This document shows, piece by piece, positions 18,830-26,783 of a DNA stretch of 64,000 nt (positions are counted from its first letter, which is position 1; each line of letters starts with the position of its first letter). Made by a program: the position numbers and the translations under genes. The stretch lies in NCBI RefSeq assembly GCF_002929295.1, contig NZ_PJIM01000002.1, positions 144,191 through 208,190 on the forward strand. Reading direction: 5' to 3'. Below the pieces are notes generated by a model. The model was not told where the DNA came from and searched no databases. It saw only the letters and a program-made list of their open reading frames with translations. Source of the stretch: Arthrobacter sp. SX1312. Lineage in GTDB: Bacteria > Actinomycetota > Actinomycetes > Actinomycetales > Micrococcaceae.

Positions 18830-19804
18830 CTAGTGGTTGCCGGTCTTCCGGCGCAGGGAGTCGATCCCGACGGCGAGCGCGATCACCACGCCGATCACGA
18901 CCTGCTGCCAGAAGGAGGACACGTTGAGCAGGTTCAGGCCGTTGCGGATCACCACGAGGACGAGGGCGCCGATGAGCGTGCCGCTGATTCGTCCCACGCC
19001 ACCCGCCAGGGAGGCACCACCGATGACCACGGCGGCGATGGCGTCCAACTCGTAGCCGGCTGCAGCCTGCGGCTGGGCGGAGTCGAGCCGCCCGGAGAGC
19101 AGCAACCCCGCCAGTGCCGCGAAGAGGCCCGACAGGGCGAACACCGTTACGAGGACACGCCGCACGGGGATGCCTGACAGACGAGCCGCTTCGGTGTTGC
19201 CTCCTACGGCGTACATGTAACGGCCCATGACCGTGTAGTTCAGGATCAGTGCGGCTACTGCACCTGCGATGACCAGGACGACGATCGGCATGGGGAGGGG
19301 GCCGATGTTGCTGCCGAGAAAGGACACGGCGGGCGATGTGGCGATGGGCCTGCCGTCCGAGAGCACGAGAGTGAGGCCGCGGGCGACGCTCAGCATCGCG
19401 AGGGTGGCGATGAACGACGGTAGCCGTCCGAATGCGACAGCGAATCCGCTCACCGCGCCCGCCAGGGTCCCGACCAGGAGTCCTCCGATCAACGCGAGCC
19501 ACCCGGGAAGGGCGGCTGTGCTGAACATGTAAGCGGAGCCCATGGCACTGAGGGCAGCGACCGAGCCGACGGACAGATCGATCCCGCCTGCAACGATCAC
19601 GAAGGTCAGACCGAAGGCGAGCACGGCGATGACCGAGGCCTGGATGCCGATGTTCAGCAGGTTGGGTCCCGTGAGGAAGTCCGGCGTGGCGATGAAGAGC
19701 GCGAGCCCGAGGACGAAAAGCCCTACCAGCGCCCCGTTGTCCGCGAGGAACTTCGTGATTCTCGTGCCGCCGGTGGCGGGCTTGCGTACAGCTACGGTGT
19801 TCAT
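18830..19804 (-). CDS. rbsC: ribose ABC transporter permease
   Basis: A 324-residue inner-membrane permease of the BPD_transp_2 family with about eight to ten membrane helices. The diagnostic GGIDLSVGSVAALSAM and the C-terminal YELDAIAAVVIGGASLAGGVG, plus GGNTEAARLSGIPV (EAA-like loop contacting the ATPase), are present. The ATG at 19804 overlaps the rbsA stop as ATGA, which fixes the start. It works with RbsA (ATPase) and RbsB (binding protein). Confidence 0.95.
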   Translation of the reverse strand: MNTVAVRKPATGGTRITKFLADNGALVGLFVLGLALFIATPDFLTGPNLLNIGIQASVIAVLAFGLTFVIVAGGIDLSVGSVAALSAMGSAYMFSTAALPGWLALIGGLLVGTLAGAVSGFAVAFGRLPSFIATLAMLSVARGLTLVLSDGRPIATSPAVSFLGSNIGPLPMPIVVLVIAGAVAALILNYTVMGRYMYAVGGNTEAARLSGIPVRRVLVTVFALSGLFAALAGLLLSGRLDSAQPQAAAGYELDAIAAVVIGGASLAGGVGRISGTLIGALVLVVIRNGLNLLNVSSFWQQVVIGVVIALAVGIDSLRRKTGNH

Positions 19805-21330
19805 GACTCGTCCTTCATCTGCTGGTCCTCGCGGTCCCTCTGCACGTCGCGGACGGCGAGGGACATGACGGCGTCCTGGGTTGCGGTGGTGGCGTCGAGT
19901 TCGCCGGAGATGTGGCCGCCGCTCATCACGAGGATGCGATCGGCCATCCCGAGTACTTCGGGGAGCTCGCTCGACACCATCACGACGGCGCCTCCGGCCG
20001 CGGTGATGGCGTTGATGAGTTCGTAGATTTCGACCTTGGCGCCGACATCGACGCCGCGCGTCGGTTCGTCCAGCAGCAGCACCGAGGACTCGGCGAGGAT
20101 CCACCGTGCGAAGACCGTCTTCTGCTGGTTGCCGCCCGACAGGGAGCCCACCGCCTGGTCGAGGTCGCGCATCCGGATACGGAGGGTGTCGGCGACGCCC
20201 TTCGCCCGGGAGCGCTGGCCGGCGAAGTCCACGACACCGGCCTTCGAGGTCGAGGCGAGCGTGGCGTAGCCGATGTTGTCGTTCACGCTGGCGCCGAGAA
20301 CGAGTCCCTGCACCTTGCGGTCCTCGGGGACGTGGCCCACACCGGCCCGGATGGCCGCACCGACGTCGAGGCGGGGCAGTTCCTTGCCACGAACGGAGAC
20401 GGAGCCGCCGAGATACGGGTCGACGCCGGCGACGGCGCGTACCACCTCCGTACGGCCGGCTCCCACGAGCCCGGCGAGTGCGACGACCTCGCCGGCATGG
20501 ACGTCGAAGGAGACATCGTTGACCATGCCCTTGGTGGACAGGTTCCGGACGGACAGGAGTGTCTCCGGCTCGCCCGCGTATTCACGGCGTCGCGGGAACT
20601 GCTGGGCGATGTCCCGGCCCACCATGAGCCGGACGAGTTCGTCCTCATCAGTGGTCGCGGGAACCTCGGCGATGAACCTGCCGTCCCTCAGGACGGAGAC
20701 GGAATCGCCGATCGCGGCGATCTCGTCGAGGTGGTGCGAGATGAAGACCATGCCGACGCCGCGGGCCCGGAGGTCCTCCACGACCCTGAAGAGTGCAGCG
20801 ATCTCCCGATTGGTCAGGGCGGCCGTGGGCTCGTCGAGGATCAGCATCCGTGCATCCAGGCTGAGGGCTTTTGCGATCTCCACGAGCTGTTGCCGGGCGA
20901 TCCCCAGTGTACCCACGTGCTGGTCGACGTCGAGATCGAGGCCGATCAAGGCGAGCGCGGCGCGAGCATCCTCCTTCATCTTCCGACGGTCGACGAAGCC
21001 GAAGCGCCCGGGCATCCGGCCCAGGGAGATGTTCTCGGCGATGCTCATGGACCCCACGAGATTGAGTTCCTGATGGATGGTCGCGATGCCCAGGGCCTCG
21101 GAGGCCCTTGTATCCGGCAGCACGACCTCCCTGCCGTCGACGAGGATGCGGCCGCCGTCCGGCTGGTAGACGCCGGCCATCATCTTGATGAGCGTGGATT
21201 TGCCTGCACCGTTCTCGCCCAGGAGGACCTGGACCTTCCCGGGATGCACGTCCACGGACACGCCGTCGATCACGGTGACCGGACCGAAGGACTTGGTCAC
21301 TCTGTCGAGCGAGAGGATAGGCATGCTCAT
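19801..21330 (-). CDS. rbsA: ribose ABC transporter ATP-binding protein (two domains)
   Basis: A 509-residue duplicated ATPase of the sugar (CUT2) type. Domain 1 has Walker A GENGAGKSTLIKM and a Walker B LILDEPTAAL. Domain 2 has the degenerate Walker A GLVGAGRTEV and a normal signature [16 protein letters not shown] and Walker B LLLDEPTRGVD, as usual in RbsA. Domain 1 lacks a canonical LSGGQ and reads LGIARQQLVEI, also typical of the family. The ATG at 21330 overlaps the lacI-type stop; ATG 21324 is an alternative. Confidence 0.96.
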   Translation of the reverse strand: MSMPILSLDRVTKSFGPVTVIDGVSVDVHPGKVQVLLGENGAGKSTLIKMMAGVYQPDGGRILVDGREVVLPDTRASEALGIATIHQELNLVGSMSIAENISLGRMPGRFGFVDRRKMKEDARAALALIGLDLDVDQHVGTLGIARQQLVEIAKALSLDARMLILDEPTAALTNREIAALFRVVEDLRARGVGMVFISHHLDEIAAIGDSVSVLRDGRFIAEVPATTDEDELVRLMVGRDIAQQFPRRREYAGEPETLLSVRNLSTKGMVNDVSFDVHAGEVVALAGLVGAGRTEVVRAVAGVDPYLGGSVSVRGKELPRLDVGAAIRAGVGHVPEDRKVQGLVLGASVNDNIGYATLASTSKAGVVDFAGQRSRAKGVADTLRIRMRDLDQAVGSLSGGNQQKTVFARWILAESSVLLLDEPTRGVDVGAKVEIYELINAITAAGGAVVMVSSELPEVLGMADRILVMSGGHISGELDATTATQDAVMSLAVRDVQRDREDQQMKDES

Positions 21331-22340
21331 GGGCCGACTTCTTCCAGGAGTTCAGGGGTGGAGCCGCGGATGATCAGCCTGCTGGGCAGCACCCGCGACT
21401 GCGCCGGCTCGCCGGCGAGGACGTCGACAAGCATCTCCACGGCGCCGCGCCCCATCGCGTCGACGTCGTGCGCGATGACGGTCAGCGCCGGATTCAGGAG
21501 CGTGAAGGCCTCGATGTCGTCGTACCCCACGAAAGCGACCTCGGAGCCGATCGAGATCCCACGCTCGTTGCACACACCGATCGCGCCGATGGACATCAGG
21601 CTGTCGGCTGCGAGGAGGGCGGTCGGGGCGTCGGGGAGATCGAGGAGGGCATGCGCGCCCGCCGCGCCGCTGGCTGCCTGGAAGTCACCGAGGTAGACGA
21701 GCTCCGGAGAGGCATCGGCGGGGGACGCGGCAATGGCCTCCTGGTATGCCTGCAGGCGTTCCCGCCCGGTCGAAGTGGATTGGGGCCCCGCGATGTACCC
21801 GATGCGGCGGTGGCCGAGGCCGGTGAGGTGGGCGACCGCCGCGCGGATACCGGTGCGATTGTCGGGGCTGATGCTCGGTACACCCGTGCCTTCGATGACG
21901 CGGTCCACGAAGACCGTGGGCAGCCCGCTCTCGAGGATGCCCACGAGCCCGGCCCGGTCCCCCTGCGGCGCGGCGATCAGGCCGTCGACCCGCTGCGACA
22001 GCATCACGTCGAAGTAGCGCTCCTGCTGTTCCATGTTCTCGTTGGCGTTTCCGAACAGTGTGACGTAGCCGAAATCCCTGGCCCGCTGTTCGACGGCATG
22101 AGCGAGGTCCGCGAAGAAGGGGTTCCGGATGTCGGGCAGGAGCAGCCCGATGGTCTGCGTGGTGGTCTTGCGGAGAGACCGCGCCTGTGCGTTCGGGCGG
22201 AAGCCCAACTCCGCGACAGCCTGTTCGACGGCGTTGCGAGCGGCAGGCGAAGTGCTCGGGTGTTTGGAGAGGACGCGGGATGCCGTCGCAGTGGAGACCC
22301 CCGCCTTCACGGCGACGTCCTTGATCGTCACTGACCGCAC
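21327..22340 (-). CDS. LacI family regulator of the ribose operon
   Basis: A 337-residue LacI/GalR repressor. The helix-turn-helix TIKDVAVKAGVSTATASRVL at residues 5-24 is followed by a hinge helix (FRPNAQARSLRKTTTQ) and a ribose-binding-protein-like sensor domain (IGLLLPDIRNPFFADLAHAV; DGLIAAPQGD; VDRVIEGTGVPS). GTG 22340 is selected because GGGAGC stands 3 bp before it and the HTH begins directly. It is the first gene of the operon lacI-rbsA-rbsC-rbsB-rbsK-rbsD, all on this strand, with the promoter and a large palindrome just upstream. The position implies autorepression relieved by ribose or ribose phosphate. Confidence 0.94.
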   Translation of the reverse strand: MRSVTIKDVAVKAGVSTATASRVLSKHPSTSPAARNAVEQAVAELGFRPNAQARSLRKTTTQTIGLLLPDIRNPFFADLAHAVEQRARDFGYVTLFGNANENMEQQERYFDVMLSQRVDGLIAAPQGDRAGLVGILESGLPTVFVDRVIEGTGVPSISPDNRTGIRAAVAHLTGLGHRRIGYIAGPQSTSTGRERLQAYQEAIAASPADASPELVYLGDFQAASGAAGAHALLDLPDAPTALLAADSLMSIGAIGVCNERGISIGSEVAFVGYDDIEAFTLLNPALTVIAHDVDAMGRGAVEMLVDVLAGEPAQSRVLPSRLIIRGSTPELLEEVGP

Positions 22341-22362
22341 GTTGCTCCCTACGTCATTGTGG

Positions 22363-22418
22363 AATCGATTCCATGGAATCGATTGCAACAGTATGGCGGA
22401 CATCACTATGTTGGTCAA
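22363..22418 (-). promoter_or_regulatory. ribose-operon promoter with a 22-bp palindromic operator at the start site
   Basis: On the minus strand a -35 TTGACC (22413-22418) and -10 CATACT (22390-22395) are spaced by exactly 17 bp. The predicted start falls in a perfect 22-bp palindrome, 22363-22384, made of AATCGATTCC / its inverse around CCATGG. It contains two CG-centred half-site pairs (GGAATCGATTCC and GGAATCGATTGC), the usual LacI-family operator form. Binding there would block open-complex formation. Confidence 0.85.
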
Positions 22419-22452
22419 CCGATCGCGGATGGAGGGACCGTGCGCGGCGGAA

Positions 22453-22458
22453 CATAAT
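22453..22458 (+). promoter_or_regulatory. -10 element of a leaderless transcript (HAD gene)
   Basis: CATAAT ends 6 bp before ATG 22465, and no Shine-Dalgarno sequence lies between. With normal -10/start spacing the mRNA would begin at or next to the A of the ATG. Confidence 0.6.
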
Positions 22459-22464
22459 GGACCC

Positions 22465-23385
22465 ATGCCTACGGACGCCCCCCTCGATCTGCTGCCCGCC
22501 GCCCCCGCCCTGCCCTCCCCCGGCCGGGGACAGCCCGCCCAGGGGCTCCTGCTCGACGTCGACGGGCCCGTGGCCAGCCCTGTCACGCGGACCGTCCCCG
22601 CCGGGATCATCGCCGACCTGCTCACGCTCGCCGCGGCGGGCTGGCCCGTGGTGTTCAACACGGGCCGCTCGGATGCGTTCATCCGTGAGCAGGTGATGGA
22701 GCCGATGCTCGCCGCTGGTCTGCCGGCCGGAGTGACCTTCCACGCCGTGTGCGAGAAGGGTGCCACCTGGTTCTCGTTCACTGCCGACGGCGCCGGGGAG
22801 GTCTTCCTCGACCGCGGGCTCGCGCTGCCCACGAGCTTCGCCGACGACGTGCGGGACCTCGTGGAGGAGAAGTACTCCCACCTCATGTTCTTCGACGAGA
22901 CGAAACTCGCCATGGTCTCGGTGGAGCAGTCCCTCGACGCGGCGAACGCCGACTACCTCGAGGGCCAGAGTTCCTTCGACGACGACGCCCTGGACATCAT
23001 GCACAGCCACGACATGGGCGCCTGCAGGCTGGACCGGGAGGAACCGGACAGCCGGGGGGACATCGAGTACCGGGTCGACCCGACCATCATCTCGACCGAC
23101 ATCGAGTCCGTCCGCGTGGGCAAGGACCTCGGGGCCGAGCGCGCCCTCACCCTGGTCGCGCCGCTCATGGACCTGCCCCGCACATGGCGGACGGTGGGCG
23201 ATTCACGCACCGACTACGCCATGGCCGACTACCTCCACGAGCAGGGGTACGACGTCGCGCACCTCGACGTCCGCCCGGCCGACGGTGTGCCCCCGAAGCC
23301 CTACGAGGTCCTGACCGAGGGCTCACTCATCCACGAGGAGGCGGGCGCCGCCTTCCTCGCGCGCTGCGTCGCCTCCCTCGGCTAG
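22465..23385 (+). CDS. HAD superfamily hydrolase
   Basis: A 306-residue haloacid-dehalogenase-type phosphatase. Motif I is LLLDVDGPVASP (nucleophile and acid Asp of DxD near residue 30), motif II is VVFNTGRSDAF, and motif IV is TVGDSRTDYAMADYL near residue 255. A central cap insert (~residues 90-215) includes KYSHLMFFDETKLAMVSVE and a His/Asp-rich DIMHSHDMGACRLD. Substrate unknown; the sucrose/trehalose-phosphatase branch has a similar shape. The start is supported by the promoter-proximal CATAAT and by the lack of a ribosome site. It diverges from the ribose operon and converges with the glutathione peroxidase gene, so it is monocistronic. Confidence 0.85.
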   Translation: MPTDAPLDLLPAAPALPSPGRGQPAQGLLLDVDGPVASPVTRTVPAGIIADLLTLAAAGWPVVFNTGRSDAFIREQVMEPMLAAGLPAGVTFHAVCEKGATWFSFTADGAGEVFLDRGLALPTSFADDVRDLVEEKYSHLMFFDETKLAMVSVEQSLDAANADYLEGQSSFDDDALDIMHSHDMGACRLDREEPDSRGDIEYRVDPTIISTDIESVRVGKDLGAERALTLVAPLMDLPRTWRTVGDSRTDYAMADYLHEQGYDVAHLDVRPADGVPPKPYEVLTEGSLIHEEAGAAFLARCVASLG

Positions 23386-23414
23386 GGCCCGGCGCCGACC
23401 CCGGGGAACCCGGC

Positions 23415-23918
23415 TCAGGCGGCGGGTCGCGCCAGGGCGTCCTCGATCGCGGCGATCACCTCGGGCGCGTCCGGCTCGACCGTCGGGGCGAACCGCGCGA
23501 GGATCTCGCCGTCGCGACCCACCAGGAACTTCTCGAAGTTCCACTTCACGAGGCCGGGCAGGAGCCCGGTCCCGAACCTCGTCAGCTGTCCGTAGAGCGG
23601 GTGCTGGTCCTTCCCGCGGACGTCGCCCTTGGCCATCAGCGGGAACGTGACGCCGAAGGTCCTCGAGCAGAACTCGGCGATCTCGCCGTCGTTCCCGGGT
23701 TCCTGTCCCATGAACTGGTTGCAGGGCATGCCGAGCACCACGAGGCCCTCGGCCGCGTAGCGGCCGTACAGCGCCTCGAGGCCCGCGTACTGAGGGGTGA
23801 AGCCGCACTTCGACGCGACGTTGACCACCAGGACGGGGTGGCCGCGGAAATCCCCGAAGGACTTCGTGCTGCCGTCGTTCATGGTGAGGTCGATGCCGTA
23901 CAGGCCGGACGAGGACAT
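23415..23918 (-). CDS. glutathione peroxidase family protein (Cys type)
   Basis: A 167-residue peroxidase. NVASKCGFTPQYAGLEALY holds the peroxidatic Cys (in place of selenocysteine), GMPCNQFMGQEPG has the conserved Gln, and KWNFEKFLVGRDG has the Trp-Asn. Because actinobacteria use mycothiol and thioredoxin rather than glutathione, bacterial Cys-type members of this family usually act as thioredoxin-dependent lipid or hydrogen peroxide reductases; that is the expected role here. The start is ATG 23918 with GGGAGC upstream. Monocistronic. Confidence 0.94.
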   Translation of the reverse strand: MSSSGLYGIDLTMNDGSTKSFGDFRGHPVLVVNVASKCGFTPQYAGLEALYGRYAAEGLVVLGMPCNQFMGQEPGNDGEIAEFCSRTFGVTFPLMAKGDVRGKDQHPLYGQLTRFGTGLLPGLVKWNFEKFLVGRDGEILARFAPTVEPDAPEVIAAIEDALARPAA

Positions 23919-24071
23919 GATTGCTCCCAGGGACTCGGTGGTGCTCGTGCTTCGTATCGTCGCACGCGACGGATGGCCCACCGTGCGGACGGAGCAAATC
24001 GGCCCGTGGGTACGTTGGAAGGAACGGCGGCCCGGAGGCCGCCGCAGGACACCGACAGGACGGGTCACCCG

Positions 24072-24974
24072 ATGGGAATCATCGACACGTGGAAGACGCA
24101 GCTCCGAACGACCTTCACGGACGGTGATCCGGCCATCCCGCAGTGGCAGTTCGAGTTCGAGAAGGGCGACGACGTCGGGTATTTCCCGATCGGCTCCGCC
24201 GTGTGGACGGTGCACAGTTCGATGACACCGACGGTGGCGGGCATCCGGGCGCTCCTCCTGCAGACACTGCACCCGGGCGCGATGGCCGGCGTGCACGCCC
24301 ACTCGAGCTTCCGGGAGGAGCCGCTCGGGAGACTGGCGAACACCATCCGCTGGATCTTCACGGTGACGTACGGTTCGAAGGTCGCAGCCCGGGAGGGATC
24401 GGCGTTCGTCCAGCGCCTCCACACCCGGGTGTCCGGGACGTACACCGACAGCCGGGGCGTCGAGAAGCCGTATTCGGCGGCGGACCCGGACCTGATCCGA
24501 TGGGTGCACCTCGCGTTCACCGACGCCTTCGTGGCGGCGCACTCCGCATACGGCGGGGCCATCCCGGGCGGCGTGGACCAGTACGTGGCGGAATGGGCAC
24601 AGGCCGGGGAACTGATGGGCCTCGAGGACCCGCCGCGGTCCGCCGCCGGGCTCAGGGCGCAGCTCGCCGCGTTCGACGGCGACCTCAGGAACAGCGAACA
24701 GGTGCAGGAGGCGCTCACCTACATTCGGCGTCCGCCCCTGCCCCGGTCCCAGCGCCTCGGGTACCAGATCCTGTTCGCCGGGGCGGTGGCGACGCTGGAG
24801 CCGCGCCACCGCGAGATGCTCGGCCTGCGGGCGCCGTCCCTCGGACCCGTCCCGCTGCCGATCCGGCCGGCGGTCCGGCTGGTCCTCGGGATGATCCGGC
24901 TGGGGCTGGGGCCGGAGGGTCCCGCGGAGGCCGCCGCGAAGAACCGGATCCGCCGCGTGGCAGGAACCGTCTAG
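24072..24974 (+). CDS. MpaB-like/DUF2236 oxygenase family protein
   Basis: A 300-residue, mostly helical protein with the DUF2236 landmarks: ALLLQTLHPGAMAGVHAHSS, REEPLGRLANTIRWIFTVTY and WVHLAFTDAFVAAHSAYG. The family includes latex-clearing protein (Lcp, a heme b oxygenase) and fungal MpaB; the conserved His in the second and third motifs are the candidate heme ligands. Physiological substrate unknown. It starts at ATG 24072, just after a GACGGGTCACCCG region with no clear ribosome site. The next gene on the same strand begins 66 bp later. Confidence 0.88.
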   Translation: MGIIDTWKTQLRTTFTDGDPAIPQWQFEFEKGDDVGYFPIGSAVWTVHSSMTPTVAGIRALLLQTLHPGAMAGVHAHSSFREEPLGRLANTIRWIFTVTYGSKVAAREGSAFVQRLHTRVSGTYTDSRGVEKPYSAADPDLIRWVHLAFTDAFVAAHSAYGGAIPGGVDQYVAEWAQAGELMGLEDPPRSAAGLRAQLAAFDGDLRNSEQVQEALTYIRRPPLPRSQRLGYQILFAGAVATLEPRHREMLGLRAPSLGPVPLPIRPAVRLVLGMIRLGLGPEGPAEAAAKNRIRRVAGTV

Positions 24975-25040
24975 ACAGCCTGGAGATGGAGCCGCCCGAC
25001 GACCGTATACCCGGTCCGACGCCGGCGTTAGGCTCCAGGC

Positions 25041-26288
25041 ATGCGAACGCTGCTCTTCGCTCCTGTGACCTTCAATCTTGCCGAGACGACCCGCATGATC
25101 ATGATCGCGCGGGCGCTCGGCCCCGCATGTCACGCCGTGTTCCAGGTGTACGAATCCCCGTACGTGCACCTCGTGCGCTCGGCCGGTTTCGAGGTGCGCC
25201 ACCTCGGCCCCGTCCTGTCGAGGCGCGAGCAGGGCCAGGTCCTGGCCCTCGACCAGGGGCGTTCGCTCCGCCATCCGTTCTCCCCCGGGCTCGTCCGCGC
25301 CCGGGTGGATGCCGAGCGTCGGCTCCTCCGTGAGACCGGCGCCGAGGCCGTGGTGATGGGGACGAACGTCACCTCGCTGATCTCGGCGCGCGCCGAGGAG
25401 GTGCCGCTGTTCTACGCCGTCCCTTTCGCGCTCACCCGACCTCACGTGGAGCAGACGCCGCGGCTCGGTCTCGTCACCGGGGCTGGTCGCCTCAGCGGGG
25501 TGGCCGACGGCCTCGCGTCGGCAGCCCTCCGCCTCGTCTACGGTCGGTTGCCGATCGCCCCGCGCGCCTTCCGCATCGTCGCCAGGGAGAACGGGGTGCG
25601 CCCCCTGCGCACCGGGTTGGACCTGTTCGAGGGCGACATCAACCTCCTGACGGTCATGGCCTCCGAACTCGAGGGGTACCACCTCCCGGCGAACTACATC
25701 AGGGTGGGTCCGATCTTCGCCGAACTGCCGGGCGAGGTTCCCCAGCTGGTGCATGAGCTCGCCCATTTGGACCGGCCTCTCGTCTATCTGGCGCTCGGAT
25801 CCTCGGGCAACCGGAGGACAGCGCTGCGTGCAGCCCACACCCTGGGCGCACTGGAAATCAACGTCGTCGCCCCCATCCGCCACTTCCTCACGCCCGGCGA
25901 TGTGGCCGGGTTGCCGACGAACGTGCACGTCGTCGACCTGCTACCCGCACACCGACTCGGGGGGCTCATCGACGCGGCGGTACTCCACGGCGGACAGGGC
26001 ACGGTGCAGACTGCGTGCGCGACGGGAGTACCGTTCGTCGGCATCGGCATGCAGCCGGAGCAGGCCTGGAACGTCGCGGCGTGCGTGCGGCAGGGCAACG
26101 CGATCGAGGTGTCGCCCCGGGATGCAGGCACCGAGCACCTCGCCGGCGCCGTGCGGCGGTTGCTCACCGACGGGTCCTTCCGCGCTGCGGCCGAACGGGA
26201 ACGCCTGCTCCATGCGGACGAGGACGGGCCCGCCGCGGCCGCGCGGGCCATCCAGGGACACCTGCGACCCGCGCGCTCGAGCGTTTGA
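25041..26288 (+). CDS. UDP-sugar-type glycosyltransferase (GT1/MGT-like)
   Basis: A 415-residue GT-B glycosyltransferase. The N-terminal acceptor domain begins LLFAPVTFNLAETTRMIMIA, and the C-terminal donor-binding domain contains VYLALGSSGNRRTALRAA, VHVVDLLPAHRLGGLIDAAV, and HGGQGTVQTACATGVPFVGI (His near residue 316), the signature of macrolide/sterol-type glycosyltransferases. The acceptor (lipid, carotenoid, antibiotic) cannot be deduced. There is no signal peptide, so it acts in the cytoplasm. It is followed by the tRNA-Ser gene on the opposite strand. Confidence 0.88.
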   Translation: MRTLLFAPVTFNLAETTRMIMIARALGPACHAVFQVYESPYVHLVRSAGFEVRHLGPVLSRREQGQVLALDQGRSLRHPFSPGLVRARVDAERRLLRETGAEAVVMGTNVTSLISARAEEVPLFYAVPFALTRPHVEQTPRLGLVTGAGRLSGVADGLASAALRLVYGRLPIAPRAFRIVARENGVRPLRTGLDLFEGDINLLTVMASELEGYHLPANYIRVGPIFAELPGEVPQLVHELAHLDRPLVYLALGSSGNRRTALRAAHTLGALEINVVAPIRHFLTPGDVAGLPTNVHVVDLLPAHRLGGLIDAAVLHGGQGTVQTACATGVPFVGIGMQPEQAWNVAACVRQGNAIEVSPRDAGTEHLAGAVRRLLTDGSFRAAAERERLLHADEDGPAAAARAIQGHLRPARSSV

Positions 26289-26378
26289 GCCGGTTCGGCA
26301 CGGTACCGGTAGGACCGCGGCAGCCCGCCGGTGCGGGGTGGTCCGTGGCCTCCGTTCGCGACCACCCACCCAGACAAA

Positions 26379-26414
26379 AAGGAACACCCCGGTCCGAAGA
26401 CCGGGGTGTTCCTT
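26379..26414 (-). terminator. intrinsic terminator of tRNA-Ser
   Basis: Arms 26379-26394 and 26399-26414 are perfectly complementary over 16 bp (AAGGAACACCCCGGTC and its inverse) with a 4-nt loop. On the minus strand the stem is followed by TTTTTGTCTG, a genuine T-tract, 15 bp beyond the tRNA 3' end. On the plus strand it could also stop readthrough from the glycosyltransferase gene. Confidence 0.93.
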
Positions 26415-26427
26415 GTCGAGCCACAAG

Positions 26428-26512
26428 CGGAGGATGGGGGATTTGAACCCCCGAGGGCGTGAACCCAACACGCGTTCCAGGCGTGCGCCATAGGCCGCTA
26501 GGCGAATCCTCC
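26428..26512 (-). tRNA. tRNA-Ser (anticodon GGA)
   Basis: An 85-nt class II tRNA: acceptor GGAGGAT/ATCCTCC with discriminator G73, anticodon stem CACGC/GCGTG with loop CTGGAAC (anticodon GGA, reading UCC and UCU), a long variable arm, and T-arm GGGGGTTCAAATCCCCC. The CCA tail is not encoded. Long variable arm plus G73 confirms serine identity. Confidence 0.97.
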
Positions 26513-26638
26513 TCATTTGGAGCAGATACCAGAATACCCATACAACCGGCTCACGCCGAATCGCCGGGATATCGCGGGGCGACGGCGGCGCTTCTCCCGC
26601 CCTGCTCCGCGGATTCGAACGCCACGCGATCCACTGTG

Positions 26639-26738
26639 TAGACTATTTCCCGGCCCCTCATGTGGTGTCATCCTGTGAACTCCCCCAGGACCGGAAGGTA
26701 GCAAGGGTAAGCGGGCTCTGGCAGGTGCATGGGGGGTC
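26639..26738 (+). ncRNA. ffs: signal recognition particle RNA (small 4.5S type)
   Basis: The strictly conserved SRP loop is present (GGACCGGAAGGTAGCAAGGG at 26688-26707), followed by AAGCGGGCTCTGGCAGGTG. The outer stem CCCCTCATG (from 26653) pairs with CATGGGGGG (to ~26737), giving an RNA of about 86 nt beginning near 26653. TAGACT at 26639-26644 is a good -10, with TTCGAA around 26614 as a weak -35. The RNA forms the core of SRP with Ffh and targets membrane proteins. A short T-rich stretch (TCTTCATTTTAA) follows. Confidence 0.93.
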
Positions 26739-26783
26739 TTCATTTTAAGGACTTTAGGGACGCGGGCAGCGGGAGGTTCCACG

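Noticed and set aside
22361-22384. Phage attachment site or recombinase target
   Set aside because: The palindrome sits on a good promoter next to a LacI-type gene, and no integrase is nearby; an operator explains it.
23918-25928. N-terminal extension of the glutathione peroxidase frame to 837 codons
   Set aside because: The extension runs antisense to the oxygenase and glycosyltransferase genes; the peroxidase starts at 23918 with a ribosome site.
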